This document shows positions 17,217-26,058 of a stretch of 49,645 bases of DNA, in pieces (within the stretch, counting starts at the first letter, position 1; each line of letters opens with the position of its first letter). The stretch is from JBEBSD01 sp040394475 (GTDB lineage Bacteria; Bacteroidota; Bacteroidia; Cytophagales; Spirosomataceae): contig JBEBSD010000046.1 of assembly GCA_040394475.1 (NCBI GenBank), forward strand, positions 1 to 49,645, in the 5' to 3' direction. Under the pieces are notes generated by a model, which ran no database searches, had not been told where the DNA came from, and was given only the letters and a program-made list of their open reading frames with translations. The translations under genes were made by a program, and so were the position numbers.

Positions 17217-18173
17217 CTATTGCTTTAAACCCAGCTCCCGGAGACGCTCGTCCAGAAACTCCCCGACCGTCATGTCCTCGTAAAGTTTTGGATGCGCTTC
17301 ATCGATGCAGCTATCCAGGCTGGTCAGGTCCATTTCGGCCCGGCCGTGCATAAAAAACGGGACCGAGAACCGGGAAGTTTTCAGTTTTTCCCTGGGGGGA
17401 TTGACAACCCTGTGAATGGTAGATTTTAATTTATGATTGGTCAGGCGGTCAAGCATATCGCCCACATTTACGACGACCTGGTCGGGAAGTGCGGTGATAG
17501 GAATCCATTTCCCGTCCCTGCGCAGCACTTCAAGGCCTTCCGCGCTGGCTCCCATCAGCAGGGTAATCAGGTTGATGTCTCCGTGAGCCGCTGCCCGGAC
17601 AGCACCTTCCGGCAGGGCGTCGGGATTTTCGATGGGGAAATAATGCAGGGCTCTGAGAATACTGTCTCCCTGGTGGACTTTGTCCTCGAAATAGTCCTCC
17701 GGGAGGTGAAGGTAGAGGGCAATTGCCTGTAAAAGTATTTTGCCTGCTTGTTCGAAGGTACGGAAGACGCGTTCCGTATACTCCCGGAATGCGGGGATTT
17801 CTTCCGGAAAGATATTGGCAGGCATGCCTGGTCTCGGAGAAGGTTGTCCTATATGGTAAAACTCTTTTAAATCGGCTACTTTGAATCCCTTTGCCGTCTC
17901 ACGCCCCTTGCTGACATACCCCCGCTGGCCGGCCAGGTGTTCGGATTCGTACCGGCGTTTGACAGCTTCGGGCAGGCCGAAAAATTCCCGGACCACCTGG
18001 TACAATTGCTCACGGAGCCCCTCCGATAATCCGTGATTGCGGACAGCCACGAATCCGATGGTGTTGAACGCTTCTCCCAGCGCGGCTACAAATGCTGCCT
18101 TCCGGACGCTGTCTCCGCTGGTGAAGTCGGCCAGGTCCAGTGACGGTATTTGTTCGGGTAGAGATGTTTGCAT
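17217..18173 (-). CDS. 2-oxoglutarate/Fe(II) oxygenase, isopenicillin N synthase family
   Basis: 318-aa cytosolic non-haem iron dioxygenase of the isopenicillin N synthase/flavanone hydroxylase type. The N-terminal DIOX_N part contains GFVAVRNHGLSEGLREQLY, and RGYVSKGRETAKG follows. The catalytic core keeps the iron triad: His197 and Asp199 in AAHGDINLITLL, and His254 in STIHRVVNPP. Arg268-x-Ser270 (RFSVPFF) binds the 2-oxoglutarate carboxylate. All residues needed for activity are present. Members of this group in non-producers are usually of unknown substrate; nothing nearby suggests antibiotic synthesis. It lies downstream of the sigma factor gene, but a strong hairpin separates them. Confidence 0.9.
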   Translation of the reverse strand: MQTSLPEQIPSLDLADFTSGDSVRKAAFVAALGEAFNTIGFVAVRNHGLSEGLREQLYQVVREFFGLPEAVKRRYESEHLAGQRGYVSKGRETAKGFKVADLKEFYHIGQPSPRPGMPANIFPEEIPAFREYTERVFRTFEQAGKILLQAIALYLHLPEDYFEDKVHQGDSILRALHYFPIENPDALPEGAVRAAAHGDINLITLLMGASAEGLEVLRRDGKWIPITALPDQVVVNVGDMLDRLTNHKLKSTIHRVVNPPREKLKTSRFSVPFFMHGRAEMDLTSLDSCIDEAHPKLYEDMTVGEFLDERLRELGLKQ

Positions 18174-18289
18174 GATGTATTGGAATTAAATAGCTTCGAA
18201 TCAAACGCCTCAAATATACTAGAAAGATGGGAGATGCCACACGTTGATGCCACTAACAACCGGGAGCAGGTTACAGGGAGGGGTATAAG

Positions 18290-18324
18290 AAACCCGGTTG
18301 GATCAGTACAATCCAACCGGGTTT
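18290..18324 (-). terminator. Intrinsic terminator after the sigma factor gene
   Basis: Perfect 14-bp stem (arms 18290-18303 and 18311-18324, AAACCCGGTTGGAT and its complement) with a 7-nt loop. On the minus strand it starts 15 nt after the sigma gene stop and ends in TTT plus a pyrimidine-rich tail. Confidence 0.75.
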
Positions 18325-18339
18325 ATGAAATGCGGTTAA

Positions 18340-18921
18340 TCAGATGGTGATTTTTTCCAGGCTCATATGGCGCTTCATATTGGTAAGGGCGCCGAAAACA
18401 AGATTATAAACAGATTGGATATTGATCTTCATGAGCTCTGCGATCTCATGGTTGTTCATATTCATATAAAATTTCAGATAGATCGCCTCGCGCTGCCGTT
18501 TTGGAAGCCGCTTGAGTGCCGTGTTCAGGTACTGGTTGGTGGTATCGTATTCTTCATTGGCAATCACCTCCGATTCATGCGAAGGTGTATTGATATGCCA
18601 GTACTCTACAGGAATATCCTCATTACTGGTGTTTTTCTGGAGCGAATTCAGATGCCGGACCAGCTTTCTTTTGATAGAAGCCATCAGGTAAAACCGTACA
18701 GACGTGGTGTCTCCAATGGTACACCGGTTACGCCATAGTTCCACAAACAGATCGTGAATACAATCCTTAATCAGGGGCTTGTCAATTGTAAACTGAGAAC
18801 AATACTGATAAAGGATATGAATGTAGGACTGATAGAGACTTGCGTAAGCGTCTTCATCTCCCTGGCGGAAGCGATTCCAAAACTCTAGTTCTTCTTCTTG
18901 CTTGTAGCGAACATGTGCCAT
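18340..18921 (-). CDS. ECF-type RNA polymerase sigma-70 factor
   Basis: 193-aa alternative sigma factor. Region 2 covers roughly residues 10-90 (EFWNRFRQGDEDAYASLYQSY, then DCIHDLFVELWRNR). Region 4 is near the C-terminus (LPKRQREAIYLKFYMNMNNHEIAELMKIN, then SVYNLVFGALTNMKRHM), matching the Bacteroidota expansion family of ECF factors that often control SusCD loci. Region 3 is absent, as in ECF factors. No FecR-like anti-sigma gene or receptor is adjacent, so its signal is unknown. It is followed by its own terminator and preceded by a 127-nt AT-rich leader, so it is transcribed alone. Confidence 0.9.
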   Translation of the reverse strand: MAHVRYKQEEELEFWNRFRQGDEDAYASLYQSYIHILYQYCSQFTIDKPLIKDCIHDLFVELWRNRCTIGDTTSVRFYLMASIKRKLVRHLNSLQKNTSNEDIPVEYWHINTPSHESEVIANEEYDTTNQYLNTALKRLPKRQREAIYLKFYMNMNNHEIAELMKINIQSVYNLVFGALTNMKRHMSLEKITI

Positions 18922-19048
18922 TTTTCTGTTAAGGATTTAGGAATAGGAAGTTAAGTAGAATAGTCACTTATACACTTGTAAAGTTATTCATAATTTAAGG
19001 TAAATTAAAAATTATTTATTGAAATTATTGGATAAGTACAATTTTATT

Positions 19049-20692
19049 TTAGGGTTTTTTTGTGAGGAAAGTAGGAGTGAATTCGAATAACTCGCCGTTG
19101 AACAATCCTTTGTCGCTCATTTTTAGTGATGGAATAACCAAAAGTGCCATAAATGAGAGCGTCATGAAGGGAGACGTCAGGGTGCTCTGTAAAATTTGTT
19201 TGGTGAAATTGTCCAACTTTGTGTACTGCCCGGAAACGGCGTATCCGTCCTCATCTGTCATTAATCCTGCGATCGGTAACGCTAACAATTGTGTCTCCTC
19301 TTCCGTCAGGGCGACAATTCCTCCGCCGGTTTTTATAAGAATATTGATGGATTTGCACAGACTTTCATCATCACAGCCGACGGCGATGATATTATGTGAA
19401 TCGTGGGCCACGGTAGAGGCAATGGCGCCTGATTTCAAACCGAAACCGTGGATGAATCCGATGGCGGGGGGAGCCGTTCCGTCGTAACGGTTCACAACCG
19501 CAATTTTTAGAAGGTCCGGACCCGTATCCGGTAAACGCATTCCGCTTGTCAGGGGGATGGATAACCGGTTGGTGATCAGTTGCCCGTCCAGCGCCTCGAT
19601 GGCCTGGAGATGAGTGGCACCCGCAGGAATCGTAACCCGGAAAGCTTCCGGTGTTCGGGGCTGGCACCGGAATTGATTCGGATGACTGCTGCGCAGGTCC
19701 GGGATAAGGGTGACGCCCTTGTCAGCAACCAATGTCCCGCCGATGTAGGTTTGCAGGACGTTGAGTTCGGAAAGATTATCGATCAGGATAAAATCGGCAG
19801 GGTCGTTTTCCCGGAGCAGCCCTACCGGTAAACCGTAATGCACTACGGGGTTCAGGCAGGCGGCGCGGAGTACGCTGAACAACGGGTATCCTGCGTTAAG
19901 TGCTCTTTTTACCAGCAGGTTTACATGACCGTCCGTCAGGCTGTCGGGATGCTTGTCGTCCGAGCAAAACATAATCTGTTCGGGATAATCGGCCAGCAGC
20001 GGGATAAGGGCGTCAAAATTTTTGGCTGCGCTGCCCTCCCGGATGATAATCGTTACACCCAGCTTTATTTTGTCCAGCGCCTCGGAATAGGTAAAGCATT
20101 CGTGGTCGGTGGAAATGCCGGCTGCAAAGTACGCTTTTGCGGCATCTCCGGTCAGCCCGGGAGCATGCCCGTCGACTGGCTTCCGCTGCCGTTTTGCGCT
20201 ATCCAGTTTTTTGAGTATTTCCGGGTCATCGGCCAGTACGCCGGGGAAATTCATCATTTCGGCCAGGTACCGGACCTCTTCCTGCTGCAGGAGAAAGTCG
20301 ATCTCGGCGGCATTCAGCACGGCGCCGGCTGTTTCGAAGCTGGTGGCGGGTACACAGGAAGGGGCGCCGAAAAAGAACTTGAAGGGTACCCTTTTTCCCT
20401 GAGTGATCATGTACTGCACCCCTTCCATACCAAGGACATTAGCGATTTCGTGAGGGTCCGATACGGTGGCAACGGTCCCGTGCACCGCTGCAAGCCGGGC
20501 AAACTGGCAGGGAGTAAGCAGGGAACTTTCAATATGGACGTGGGCGTCGATGAACCCCGGGAGGAGGTAGGGTAACTCCGGATCAATCCGTTCTTCGGAA
20601 CGGATTGCAGCGATCTGCCCGTCCTGAACAGTGAGGGTCACGACCTGTATGGTCTGATGCAGGAGGTCAATTCGATTGGCAGTTAGGATCAT
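19049..20692 (-). CDS. ade: Adenine deaminase
   Basis: Amidohydrolase-superfamily enzyme converting adenine to hypoxanthine and ammonia in purine salvage. The metal-binding strand-1 motif is PGFIDAHVHIESSLLTP, followed by VSDPHEIANVLG. Further on are AEMMNFPGVL, DGHAPGLTG, STDHECFTYSEA, MFCSDDKHPD and a C-terminal block with AVGCDDESLCKSINIL, all typical of bacterial Ade. About 547 aa, the usual length. A GTG at 20719 lies in frame 27 nt upstream, but its extra residues (VSATLLPPT) look non-conserved, so I prefer ATG 20692. Monocistronic; the altronate dehydratase gene diverges from it across about 200 nt. Confidence 0.92.
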   Translation of the reverse strand: MILTANRIDLLHQTIQVVTLTVQDGQIAAIRSEERIDPELPYLLPGFIDAHVHIESSLLTPCQFARLAAVHGTVATVSDPHEIANVLGMEGVQYMITQGKRVPFKFFFGAPSCVPATSFETAGAVLNAAEIDFLLQQEEVRYLAEMMNFPGVLADDPEILKKLDSAKRQRKPVDGHAPGLTGDAAKAYFAAGISTDHECFTYSEALDKIKLGVTIIIREGSAAKNFDALIPLLADYPEQIMFCSDDKHPDSLTDGHVNLLVKRALNAGYPLFSVLRAACLNPVVHYGLPVGLLRENDPADFILIDNLSELNVLQTYIGGTLVADKGVTLIPDLRSSHPNQFRCQPRTPEAFRVTIPAGATHLQAIEALDGQLITNRLSIPLTSGMRLPDTGPDLLKIAVVNRYDGTAPPAIGFIHGFGLKSGAIASTVAHDSHNIIAVGCDDESLCKSINILIKTGGGIVALTEEETQLLALPIAGLMTDEDGYAVSGQYTKLDNFTKQILQSTLTSPFMTLSFMALLVIPSLKMSDKGLFNGELFEFTPTFLTKKP

Positions 20693-20888
20693 GGTCGGGG
20701 GTAAAAGGGTAGCAGACACAGGGCGCCGGATTTCCGTAACTTAAGGGGAATTCCGGACCTTTCTGCAAAATAGATTGAGATTAGTTGGAAATGCCGTTGA
20801 ATTAAAAGTTAATTTCGCAGTTTTGGGGGATTTTTGAAAATTTTCGTCCTGTTATTATAAATAGGTTAAGGTTTAATTGGTTGTTACT

Positions 20889-22541
20889 ATGGCTTCGCTG
20901 GTTCTTAAAATCAATAAAAAGGATAATGCAATTGTGGCGCTTCGCGATCTTCCGCCCGGGGCTACCGTCGAATGGAATGGCGAATTTTTTACATTGCCCT
21001 TCGGTGTGGGCGCCAAGCATAAGTTTGTTACGCATGACATGGAAACGGGAGAGGGGGTTTACATGTACGGGGTACTGGTGGGCCGTGCTTCCCAGCCTAT
21101 TAAAAAAGGAGAGCCCCTGACAACGTTCAACCTCAAACACGACTCCGAACCCTTCAGCACGGCGAAACGGACATCCTATAGCTGGTCTCCGCTGGACGTG
21201 GAACGCTGGAAAGGCAGGACGTTCAACGGGTACCATCGTCCGGATGGCCGGGTCGGAACGTACAATTACTGGTTGGTTATTCCGTTGGTATTTTGTGAGA
21301 ACCGGAATGTGCTGATGCTGAAGGATGCGTTTGAGCGGGAGTTGGGGTATGCGCAACCGGAATTATACCGCGACCAGGTGCGGGAACTGATCGCACAGTA
21401 CCAAACCGGAACACTGCCGCACAATGACGGGACATCCCTGCTCCGGGAGGCGCCCGCTTCCGGCAAACAGGGGAAACGGGTGTTTCAAAATGTGGACGGA
21501 ATCAAGTTTCTGACGCATGAAGGAGGCTGCGGCGGGACGCGGTTCGACGCCCATACCTTGTGTGCCCTGTTTGCTGCCTATGCCGTCCATCCGAATGTCG
21601 CCGGGATCACAGTCCTGAGCCTGGGTTGTCAGAATTCGGAACCCAGGATCCTGGAAGAGGAAATCCGGAAACGGGACCCGCATTTTAATAAGCCGTTTTA
21701 TTTATATGAACATCAGAAAGGCACCGAGTATTCGCTGATGTCGAACGCGATCCGGCAAACCTTCCTCGGACTGACGGAAGCCAATCGGCTGGAACGCGAA
21801 CCGGCCCCGCTCTCGCGGTTATCGGTGGGACTGAAATGTGGCGGATCAGACGGTTTTTCAGGCATTTCAGCCAATCCCGTTTTGGGACACTTATCCGACC
21901 TGGTGGTATCGCTGGGAGGACAAACGCTTCTGGCTGAGTTTCCGGAACTTAACGGGGTCGAACAAGAGCTGATCAATCGCTGTGTAACCGTGGAAAAGGC
22001 GGCGAAATTTGAAAAGCTGATGCGTGATTACGCCGGAAAGGCCGAACAGGTCGGTTCTTCTTTCGCCTTTAACCCGTCACCCGGGAATATCAAGGACGGA
22101 TTGATCACGGATGCAATCAAATCGGCAGGGGCGGCAAAAAAGGGCGGAACCGCCTTTATCACAGATGTGTTGAACTATACTGAAAGGGCCGAGGTGGACG
22201 GGCTGCAATTAGTATGTACTCCCGGCAACGACGTCGAGGCAACCACGGGTCAAACGGCAGCCGGAGCCAATATTATCTTGTTTACCACCGGTTTGGGGAC
22301 TCCCACCGGTAACCCGATCTGTCCGGTAGCCAAGGTCGCTACTAATACTGTCCTGGCACAGCGTATGCCGGACGTCATTGATTTCGATTGCGGGCCGGTG
22401 GTTTCCGGGGAACAGAGCCTGGAGCAAAACGCTGAAAACTTGCTGGAGTATATCATTGAGGTAGCCAGCGGAAAGCTGACGAAAGCGCAGCAGCTGGGAC
22501 AGGATGATTTTATTCCCTGGAAAAGAGGGGTTTCTTTGTAG
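20889..22541 (+). CDS. uxaA: Altronate dehydratase (UxaA family)
   Basis: 550-aa UxaA-type dehydratase, which removes water from D-altronate to give 2-keto-3-deoxygluconate in hexuronate breakdown. The N-terminal SAF-like domain (roughly residues 1-90, MASLVLKINKKDNAIVALRDL) is followed by GYHRPDGRVGTYNYW and the dehydratase core: HEGGCGGTRFDAHTL, VLSLGCQNSEP, LKCGGSDGFSGISANP and TTGLGTPTGNPICPV. The Cys residues in those motifs likely hold iron. Both domains are fused, as in UxaA rather than split GarD-like pairs. No uxaB/uxaC or kdgK gene is adjacent, so it could serve another sugar acid. The frame opens at TTG 20877; ATG 20889 is the better start. It ends just before a strong hairpin. Confidence 0.88.
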   Translation: MASLVLKINKKDNAIVALRDLPPGATVEWNGEFFTLPFGVGAKHKFVTHDMETGEGVYMYGVLVGRASQPIKKGEPLTTFNLKHDSEPFSTAKRTSYSWSPLDVERWKGRTFNGYHRPDGRVGTYNYWLVIPLVFCENRNVLMLKDAFERELGYAQPELYRDQVRELIAQYQTGTLPHNDGTSLLREAPASGKQGKRVFQNVDGIKFLTHEGGCGGTRFDAHTLCALFAAYAVHPNVAGITVLSLGCQNSEPRILEEEIRKRDPHFNKPFYLYEHQKGTEYSLMSNAIRQTFLGLTEANRLEREPAPLSRLSVGLKCGGSDGFSGISANPVLGHLSDLVVSLGGQTLLAEFPELNGVEQELINRCVTVEKAAKFEKLMRDYAGKAEQVGSSFAFNPSPGNIKDGLITDAIKSAGAAKKGGTAFITDVLNYTERAEVDGLQLVCTPGNDVEATTGQTAAGANIILFTTGLGTPTGNPICPVAKVATNTVLAQRMPDVIDFDCGPVVSGEQSLEQNAENLLEYIIEVASGKLTKAQQLGQDDFIPWKRGVSL

Positions 22542-22567
22542 TGGGGATGGCTGTCGGCGCCATGGCC

Positions 22568-22597
22568 ATGGTCTGTGTCTTCACAGACCATTTTGAA
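22568..22597 (+). terminator. Hairpin after uxaA, copy 1 of a shared module
   Basis: Arms 22568-22577 and 22582-22591 (ATGGTCTGTG and its complement) with a TCTT loop and a TTTTG tail, 27 nt after the uxaA stop. The hairpin and its downstream flank (about 22566-22608) match 27402-27443 closely. Confidence 0.6.
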
Positions 22598-22750
22598 GAC
22601 CAGCCAGACCACCGTTCACCATCCCGACCGTGAAACGAACCGTAACGCCGTGCAACGACATCAGCCGGATATTTTTATGCCGATCCTGCACGTTTGTGAG
22701 TCATATATTGAAAATAAATTAGTTGTAAATTGTAGTCACATGAAACAGCC

Positions 22751-22865
22751 ATGAGCAGTCAGCAATCAGCAACCGGATTGTACAAAAAGCGGTACGCCGC
22801 CCGCCGTCGATGAACCCTTCGACAGGCCGGGACAAAGTGCTGATAGCTGACTGCTGAAAGCTGAT
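22751..22865. repeat. Heptanucleotide array D, two inverted four-unit arrays
   Basis: 22751-22778 carries heptads in the minus orientation (GTCAGCA, ATCAGCA, ACCGGAT). 22838-22865 carries TGCTGAT, AGCTGAC, TGCTGAA and AGCTGAT in the plus orientation. The arms 22754-22772 and 22838-22856 are complementary at 17 of 19 positions with a 65-nt loop. Confidence 0.75.
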
Positions 22866-22964
22866 AACCTTTTATTCGCATGAAACAAAAGCACGAAAAC
22901 ACGAAAACACAAAAAGAGAAAATAGCCCGTCCGCAGCACACCAACCTACTAGAAGCTCACATTA

Positions 22965-23468
22965 ATGACTGATTCAACACACAGCAAGGGCGGGCCCACG
23001 CGCCCCCGGTTTCTTACAATATTGTGTCTGCTGACATTTATTAGTGCCTTTTCAGGATTATGGAGACAATCGGAACAACTCTGGAGCCCGGGGAGGGTGG
23101 CCGGACAGACCCAAACCTTATTGCAAACGTGGATGGAGCGTATGGAAAAACAGGGAAATACCGATGAAGGAAGCGTAGCTGCCCTGAAGATGGTGGAGGG
23201 GATCACCGAGGGAATGACGCCGCAGACATTGCAGCGTTCCGCCATGGTCATGCTGGTTTATGAGTCCCTGACGTTATTTGGAGCCTATTTTATGTTTCAC
23301 TTGCGGCGGAGAGGCTTTTACCTGTATATGGGCGGGGTATTCGCCGGGCTGCTCGGCGCTGTCGTACTGGTAGGTGGTTTGCCTGGCATTGTGCTGACCA
23401 TGGGAAGCCTGTTTTTCAGCTTTATTTTCCTGTTGCTATACCGGTCGCAGCTCAACCACCTCAGTTAA
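22965..23468 (+). CDS. Small membrane protein of unknown function
   Basis: 167-aa protein that I do not recognise. Three or four hydrophobic segments: about residues 17-32 (FLTILCLLTFISAFSGLW), 92-108 (MVMLVYESLTLFGAYFMF), 115-135 and 138-158. Between the first and second lies a hydrophilic, probably extracytoplasmic helix rich in Gln, Glu and Met (TLLQTWMERMEKQGNTDEG). Similar small predicted membrane proteins are common and unnamed in Bacteroidota. The start ATG 22965 follows the array region; the stop is 232 nt before the PpiD-like gene, so it probably forms its own unit. The membrane pattern and Bacteroidota-like codon use make it a credible gene. Confidence 0.6.
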   Translation: MTDSTHSKGGPTRPRFLTILCLLTFISAFSGLWRQSEQLWSPGRVAGQTQTLLQTWMERMEKQGNTDEGSVAALKMVEGITEGMTPQTLQRSAMVMLVYESLTLFGAYFMFHLRRRGFYLYMGGVFAGLLGAVVLVGGLPGIVLTMGSLFFSFIFLLLYRSQLNHLS

Positions 23469-23700
23469 CCTGCCGGCGCGGATGCATCCGGTAAGTTTTT
23501 TTGGACGCTTCCTGTGAAAGTATCTATGGGGTAATTATTTGAAAATAAGAAAGTTAGGATTGGCTAGGCGGGTGATACTGCCGGTGGATTTTGCGGTAAA
23601 CCGGATTAATTGAAACAGACATGAAATACAGGTAAATGAAATCTTGTTTTCTTTATGTAAATACCTTTATTTTGCGGGTCGAAATTTTTGAAAATAACTA

Positions 23701-25812
23701 ATGGCTTTAATTACTAAAATCAGGGAAAAATCCGGGGTCGCGGTGACGATCATCGCAGTCAGCTTAATCTTTTTTATTGTTGGAGGGGATTTGCTGGGGC
23801 CCGGTTCCATGTTCGGCGGCAGTAGCCAGACGATCGGGGAAATTGCCGGGAAAGAGATTGATTACCGGGATTACAGCAGCAGGGTGGATATGATCCGCAA
23901 AAATTATGAAGCGCAGACAGGCAGGGGAGCAGGGGAGGCCGAGATGACCCAGATCCGGGAGCAGGCCTGGTCACAGTATATTATAGACTATGCTTTTGAC
24001 GGGCAATACGATCAGCTGGGCCTTCAGGTTTCGGATGAGGAACTGGTGGATATGGTACAGGGAGACCATATCAGTCCGGCCATCCAGCAAGCTTTTACCG
24101 ATCCGACTACCGGTGTTTTCAATAAGAATGGTGTGGTAGAATACCTGCGCAACCTGAAATCACTCGCGCCGGAACAGCAGCATTCATGGAGTGTGTTTGA
24201 AGCCAGCCTGCGGTCTGACCGGCTGCGGCAGAAATACGAGAACCTGCTGACAGCCTCCAATTACGTGACGAAGGCGGAAGCCCAGCGTGAATACCGGGCT
24301 AACGCAGCCAAGGCTACGGTGGATTTTCTCTACGTGCCGTATTATTCGGTGCCGGATTCTACCGTTAAAGTTACCGATGACCAGTTGAATGCTTATTTAA
24401 AAGCACATAAGAACCAGTATCAGGGCATGGATACCCGCACGATTCAGTATGTATCCTTTCCGATCCTTCCCTCCCAGGAAGACAGTACACATCTGTATGA
24501 TGAAATTAAAGATCTTGCCAAACAACTGGCCACGGCATCGAATGATTCCAGTTTTGTGAAAATGCACTCGGATATTCAGCTGCCGTTGTATCAGTCATAC
24601 GCCAATATGAGCGATCAGCTGAAAGAGGCGGTGAAAACATTTGTTCCGGGCGGGGTTTACGGACCTTATCGGGAGGGCAGTACCTATTATATCTATAAAT
24701 ACGGCGGTACCCGAAACGACACCTTGTATACCGCACGCGCCAGTCATATCCTGGTCCGGGCGGAAAATCCCTCGGATTCAGCGAAGGGAGCGGCCAGAAA
24801 CAGGGCAGAAGCACTCCTGTCGCAAATCCGCGGAGGGGCCAGTTTCGAAGCGCTGGCCGTTTCAAACAGTGCCGATCCGGGGTCTGCGCAAAGAGGCGGC
24901 GACCTGGGGTATTTCCAGAACAACGGAGCAATGGTGAAGCCTTTTGAAGACGCGGTTTTCTCACATCCGGGTACAGGAATGGTAGGCAAGGTGATCGAAA
25001 GCCAGTTTGGTTTCCATATTATTAAGGTTACCGATGCAAAATCCAATATGCTGTACCGGTTGGCTTCTATCGGTAAAACGATAGCTCCGAGCCAGACCAC
25101 CCGTGACGACATGTATAACAAGGCGAGTGAATTCACGATGGCTGCCAAAACAGGCGAGCAGTTTCAGGAAAATGCGAAGAAAGAAAACCTGTTTGTAACA
25201 ACTGCCAACCGACTCACCGAGTCTTCAACAAATGTTAATTCTATCCAGGACGGCCGGGAAATCATCCGCTGGGCTTTCGCGGATAAGACGGGCATGAACA
25301 AAGTTTCGCAGGTTTTCGAGACGGAAGAACAATATGTTGTTGCCGTACTGACGGGTAAAACAGATAAAAATAACGTTAAAGTGAACGACTTCCGTGAAGA
25401 ACTCACCGAGAAGGTACGTAACCAGATGAAATCTGAAAAAATTATTGCACAGCTCAAAGGGCAGCAGGGAGATTTGGAGAGTATCTCCACGAAATATGGC
25501 GCCGGTGCAGTAGTGGAAGTAGCGGAGGAAATCAGCCTGGCTACCGGATTGCTTAAAGGAGCGGGCTTTGATCCCCTCGCTATCGGAAAGGCTTTCGGCT
25601 TGAAAAACGGTGGCAGAACAGAACCGTTCGCGGGAGAAAATGGTGTGTTCATTATTGAAAGTAAGTCCCTGGAGGAGGCGCCCGAGATTGCAGATTACTC
25701 GCAATACAAAAACCAACTCCTGATGAACAAGGAAGGAAGCATCCCGTACCTGGTGGGGGAAGCCATCCGCGATAACGCTAATATCAAAGACAATCGCGCC
25801 AAGTTTTATTGA
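23701..25812 (+). CDS. PpiD/SurA-like peptidyl-prolyl isomerase, periplasmic folding factor
   Basis: 703-aa membrane-anchored chaperone and prolyl isomerase. An uncleaved N-terminal helix (VTIIAVSLIFFIVGGDLL, about residues 16-33) anchors it with the bulk in the periplasm, as in PpiD. A SurA_N-like region follows (EIAGKEIDYRDYSSRVD to about 190). A parvulin domain spans roughly residues 345-446: ARASHILVRAE, GGDLGYFQNNGAMVKPFEDAVF and FGFHIIKVTDAK, with the usual family residues present. A second, degenerate parvulin-like region is possible near residues 240-330. It helps fold outer-membrane proteins such as SusC-type barrels. A strong terminator follows; upstream, TTG near 23644 and TATTTTG near 23668 form a weak promoter match. 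Confidence 0.9.
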   Translation: MALITKIREKSGVAVTIIAVSLIFFIVGGDLLGPGSMFGGSSQTIGEIAGKEIDYRDYSSRVDMIRKNYEAQTGRGAGEAEMTQIREQAWSQYIIDYAFDGQYDQLGLQVSDEELVDMVQGDHISPAIQQAFTDPTTGVFNKNGVVEYLRNLKSLAPEQQHSWSVFEASLRSDRLRQKYENLLTASNYVTKAEAQREYRANAAKATVDFLYVPYYSVPDSTVKVTDDQLNAYLKAHKNQYQGMDTRTIQYVSFPILPSQEDSTHLYDEIKDLAKQLATASNDSSFVKMHSDIQLPLYQSYANMSDQLKEAVKTFVPGGVYGPYREGSTYYIYKYGGTRNDTLYTARASHILVRAENPSDSAKGAARNRAEALLSQIRGGASFEALAVSNSADPGSAQRGGDLGYFQNNGAMVKPFEDAVFSHPGTGMVGKVIESQFGFHIIKVTDAKSNMLYRLASIGKTIAPSQTTRDDMYNKASEFTMAAKTGEQFQENAKKENLFVTTANRLTESSTNVNSIQDGREIIRWAFADKTGMNKVSQVFETEEQYVVAVLTGKTDKNNVKVNDFREELTEKVRNQMKSEKIIAQLKGQQGDLESISTKYGAGAVVEVAEEISLATGLLKGAGFDPLAIGKAFGLKNGGRTEPFAGENGVFIIESKSLEEAPEIADYSQYKNQLLMNKEGSIPYLVGEAIRDNANIKDNRAKFY

Positions 25813-25835
25813 AAAGGTACCACGAACATAAGCGT

Positions 25836-25874
25836 AAAGCGACCGGCATCTGCACGATGCCGGTCGCTTTTTTT
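25836..25874 (+). terminator. Intrinsic terminator after the PpiD-like gene
   Basis: Perfect 15-bp stem (25836-25850 and 25856-25870, AAAGCGACCGGCATC and its complement) with the loop TGCAC and a run of seven T, 23 nt after the stop codon. Confidence 0.9.
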
Positions 25875-25941
25875 GTAATGCTGAGCTGCAGTCAGGAAAA
25901 TGCAGCTAGGGTTACATACCGCTAGCTACCAGGATGACATG

Positions 25942-25979
25942 TCTTCCGGTTAAAACCGGCACCGGTTTTAACCGGAAGA
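25942..25979. promoter_or_regulatory. Perfect 18-bp-arm inverted repeat upstream of xylA
   Basis: Arms 25942-25959 (TCTTCCGGTTAAAACCGG) and 25962-25979 are exact complements with only CA between them. It lacks a T-tail on either strand and lies 79 nt before the xylA start, after the previous gene's terminator. It could be an operator for a dimeric or tetrameric regulator or a repetitive palindromic element. Nested inside each arm is CCGGTTNNAACCGG-like symmetry. Confidence 0.6.
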
Positions 25980-26058
25980 AAATAAAATTGTCAACCAAAC
26001 ACTTTATAGTATTAAGTTTATTCTTTTTCTTTGCAAAATCAATTAAATCTTTTGGCAT

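Larger units (their letters stand above)
22542..22964. other. Intergenic region after uxaA: hairpin module and inverted heptad arrays
   Basis: 423 bp without a gene. It holds the hairpin at 22568-22591, a pair of inverted heptanucleotide arrays at 22751-22778 and 22838-22865, the word TGAACCCTTCGACAGG between them (resembling a widespread intergenic word, from memory), and a short run of ACGAAAAC repeats near 22892-22910. A frame of 61 codons on the minus strand runs through the arrays and looks accidental. Confidence 0.7.

Noticed and set aside
17217..18173. Antibiotic (β-lactam) biosynthesis suggested by the isopenicillin N synthase family
   Set aside because: No peptide synthetase or other pathway gene is nearby; the family includes many unrelated oxygenases.
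19838..20575. 245-codon antisense frame inside adenine deaminase
   Set aside because: The sense frame carries all Ade motifs; the antisense protein has no recognisable features.
22759..22944. 61-codon minus-strand frame between uxaA and the small membrane protein
   Set aside because: Encodes translated heptad repeats (YQLSAVSYQ-like) and low-complexity sequence.
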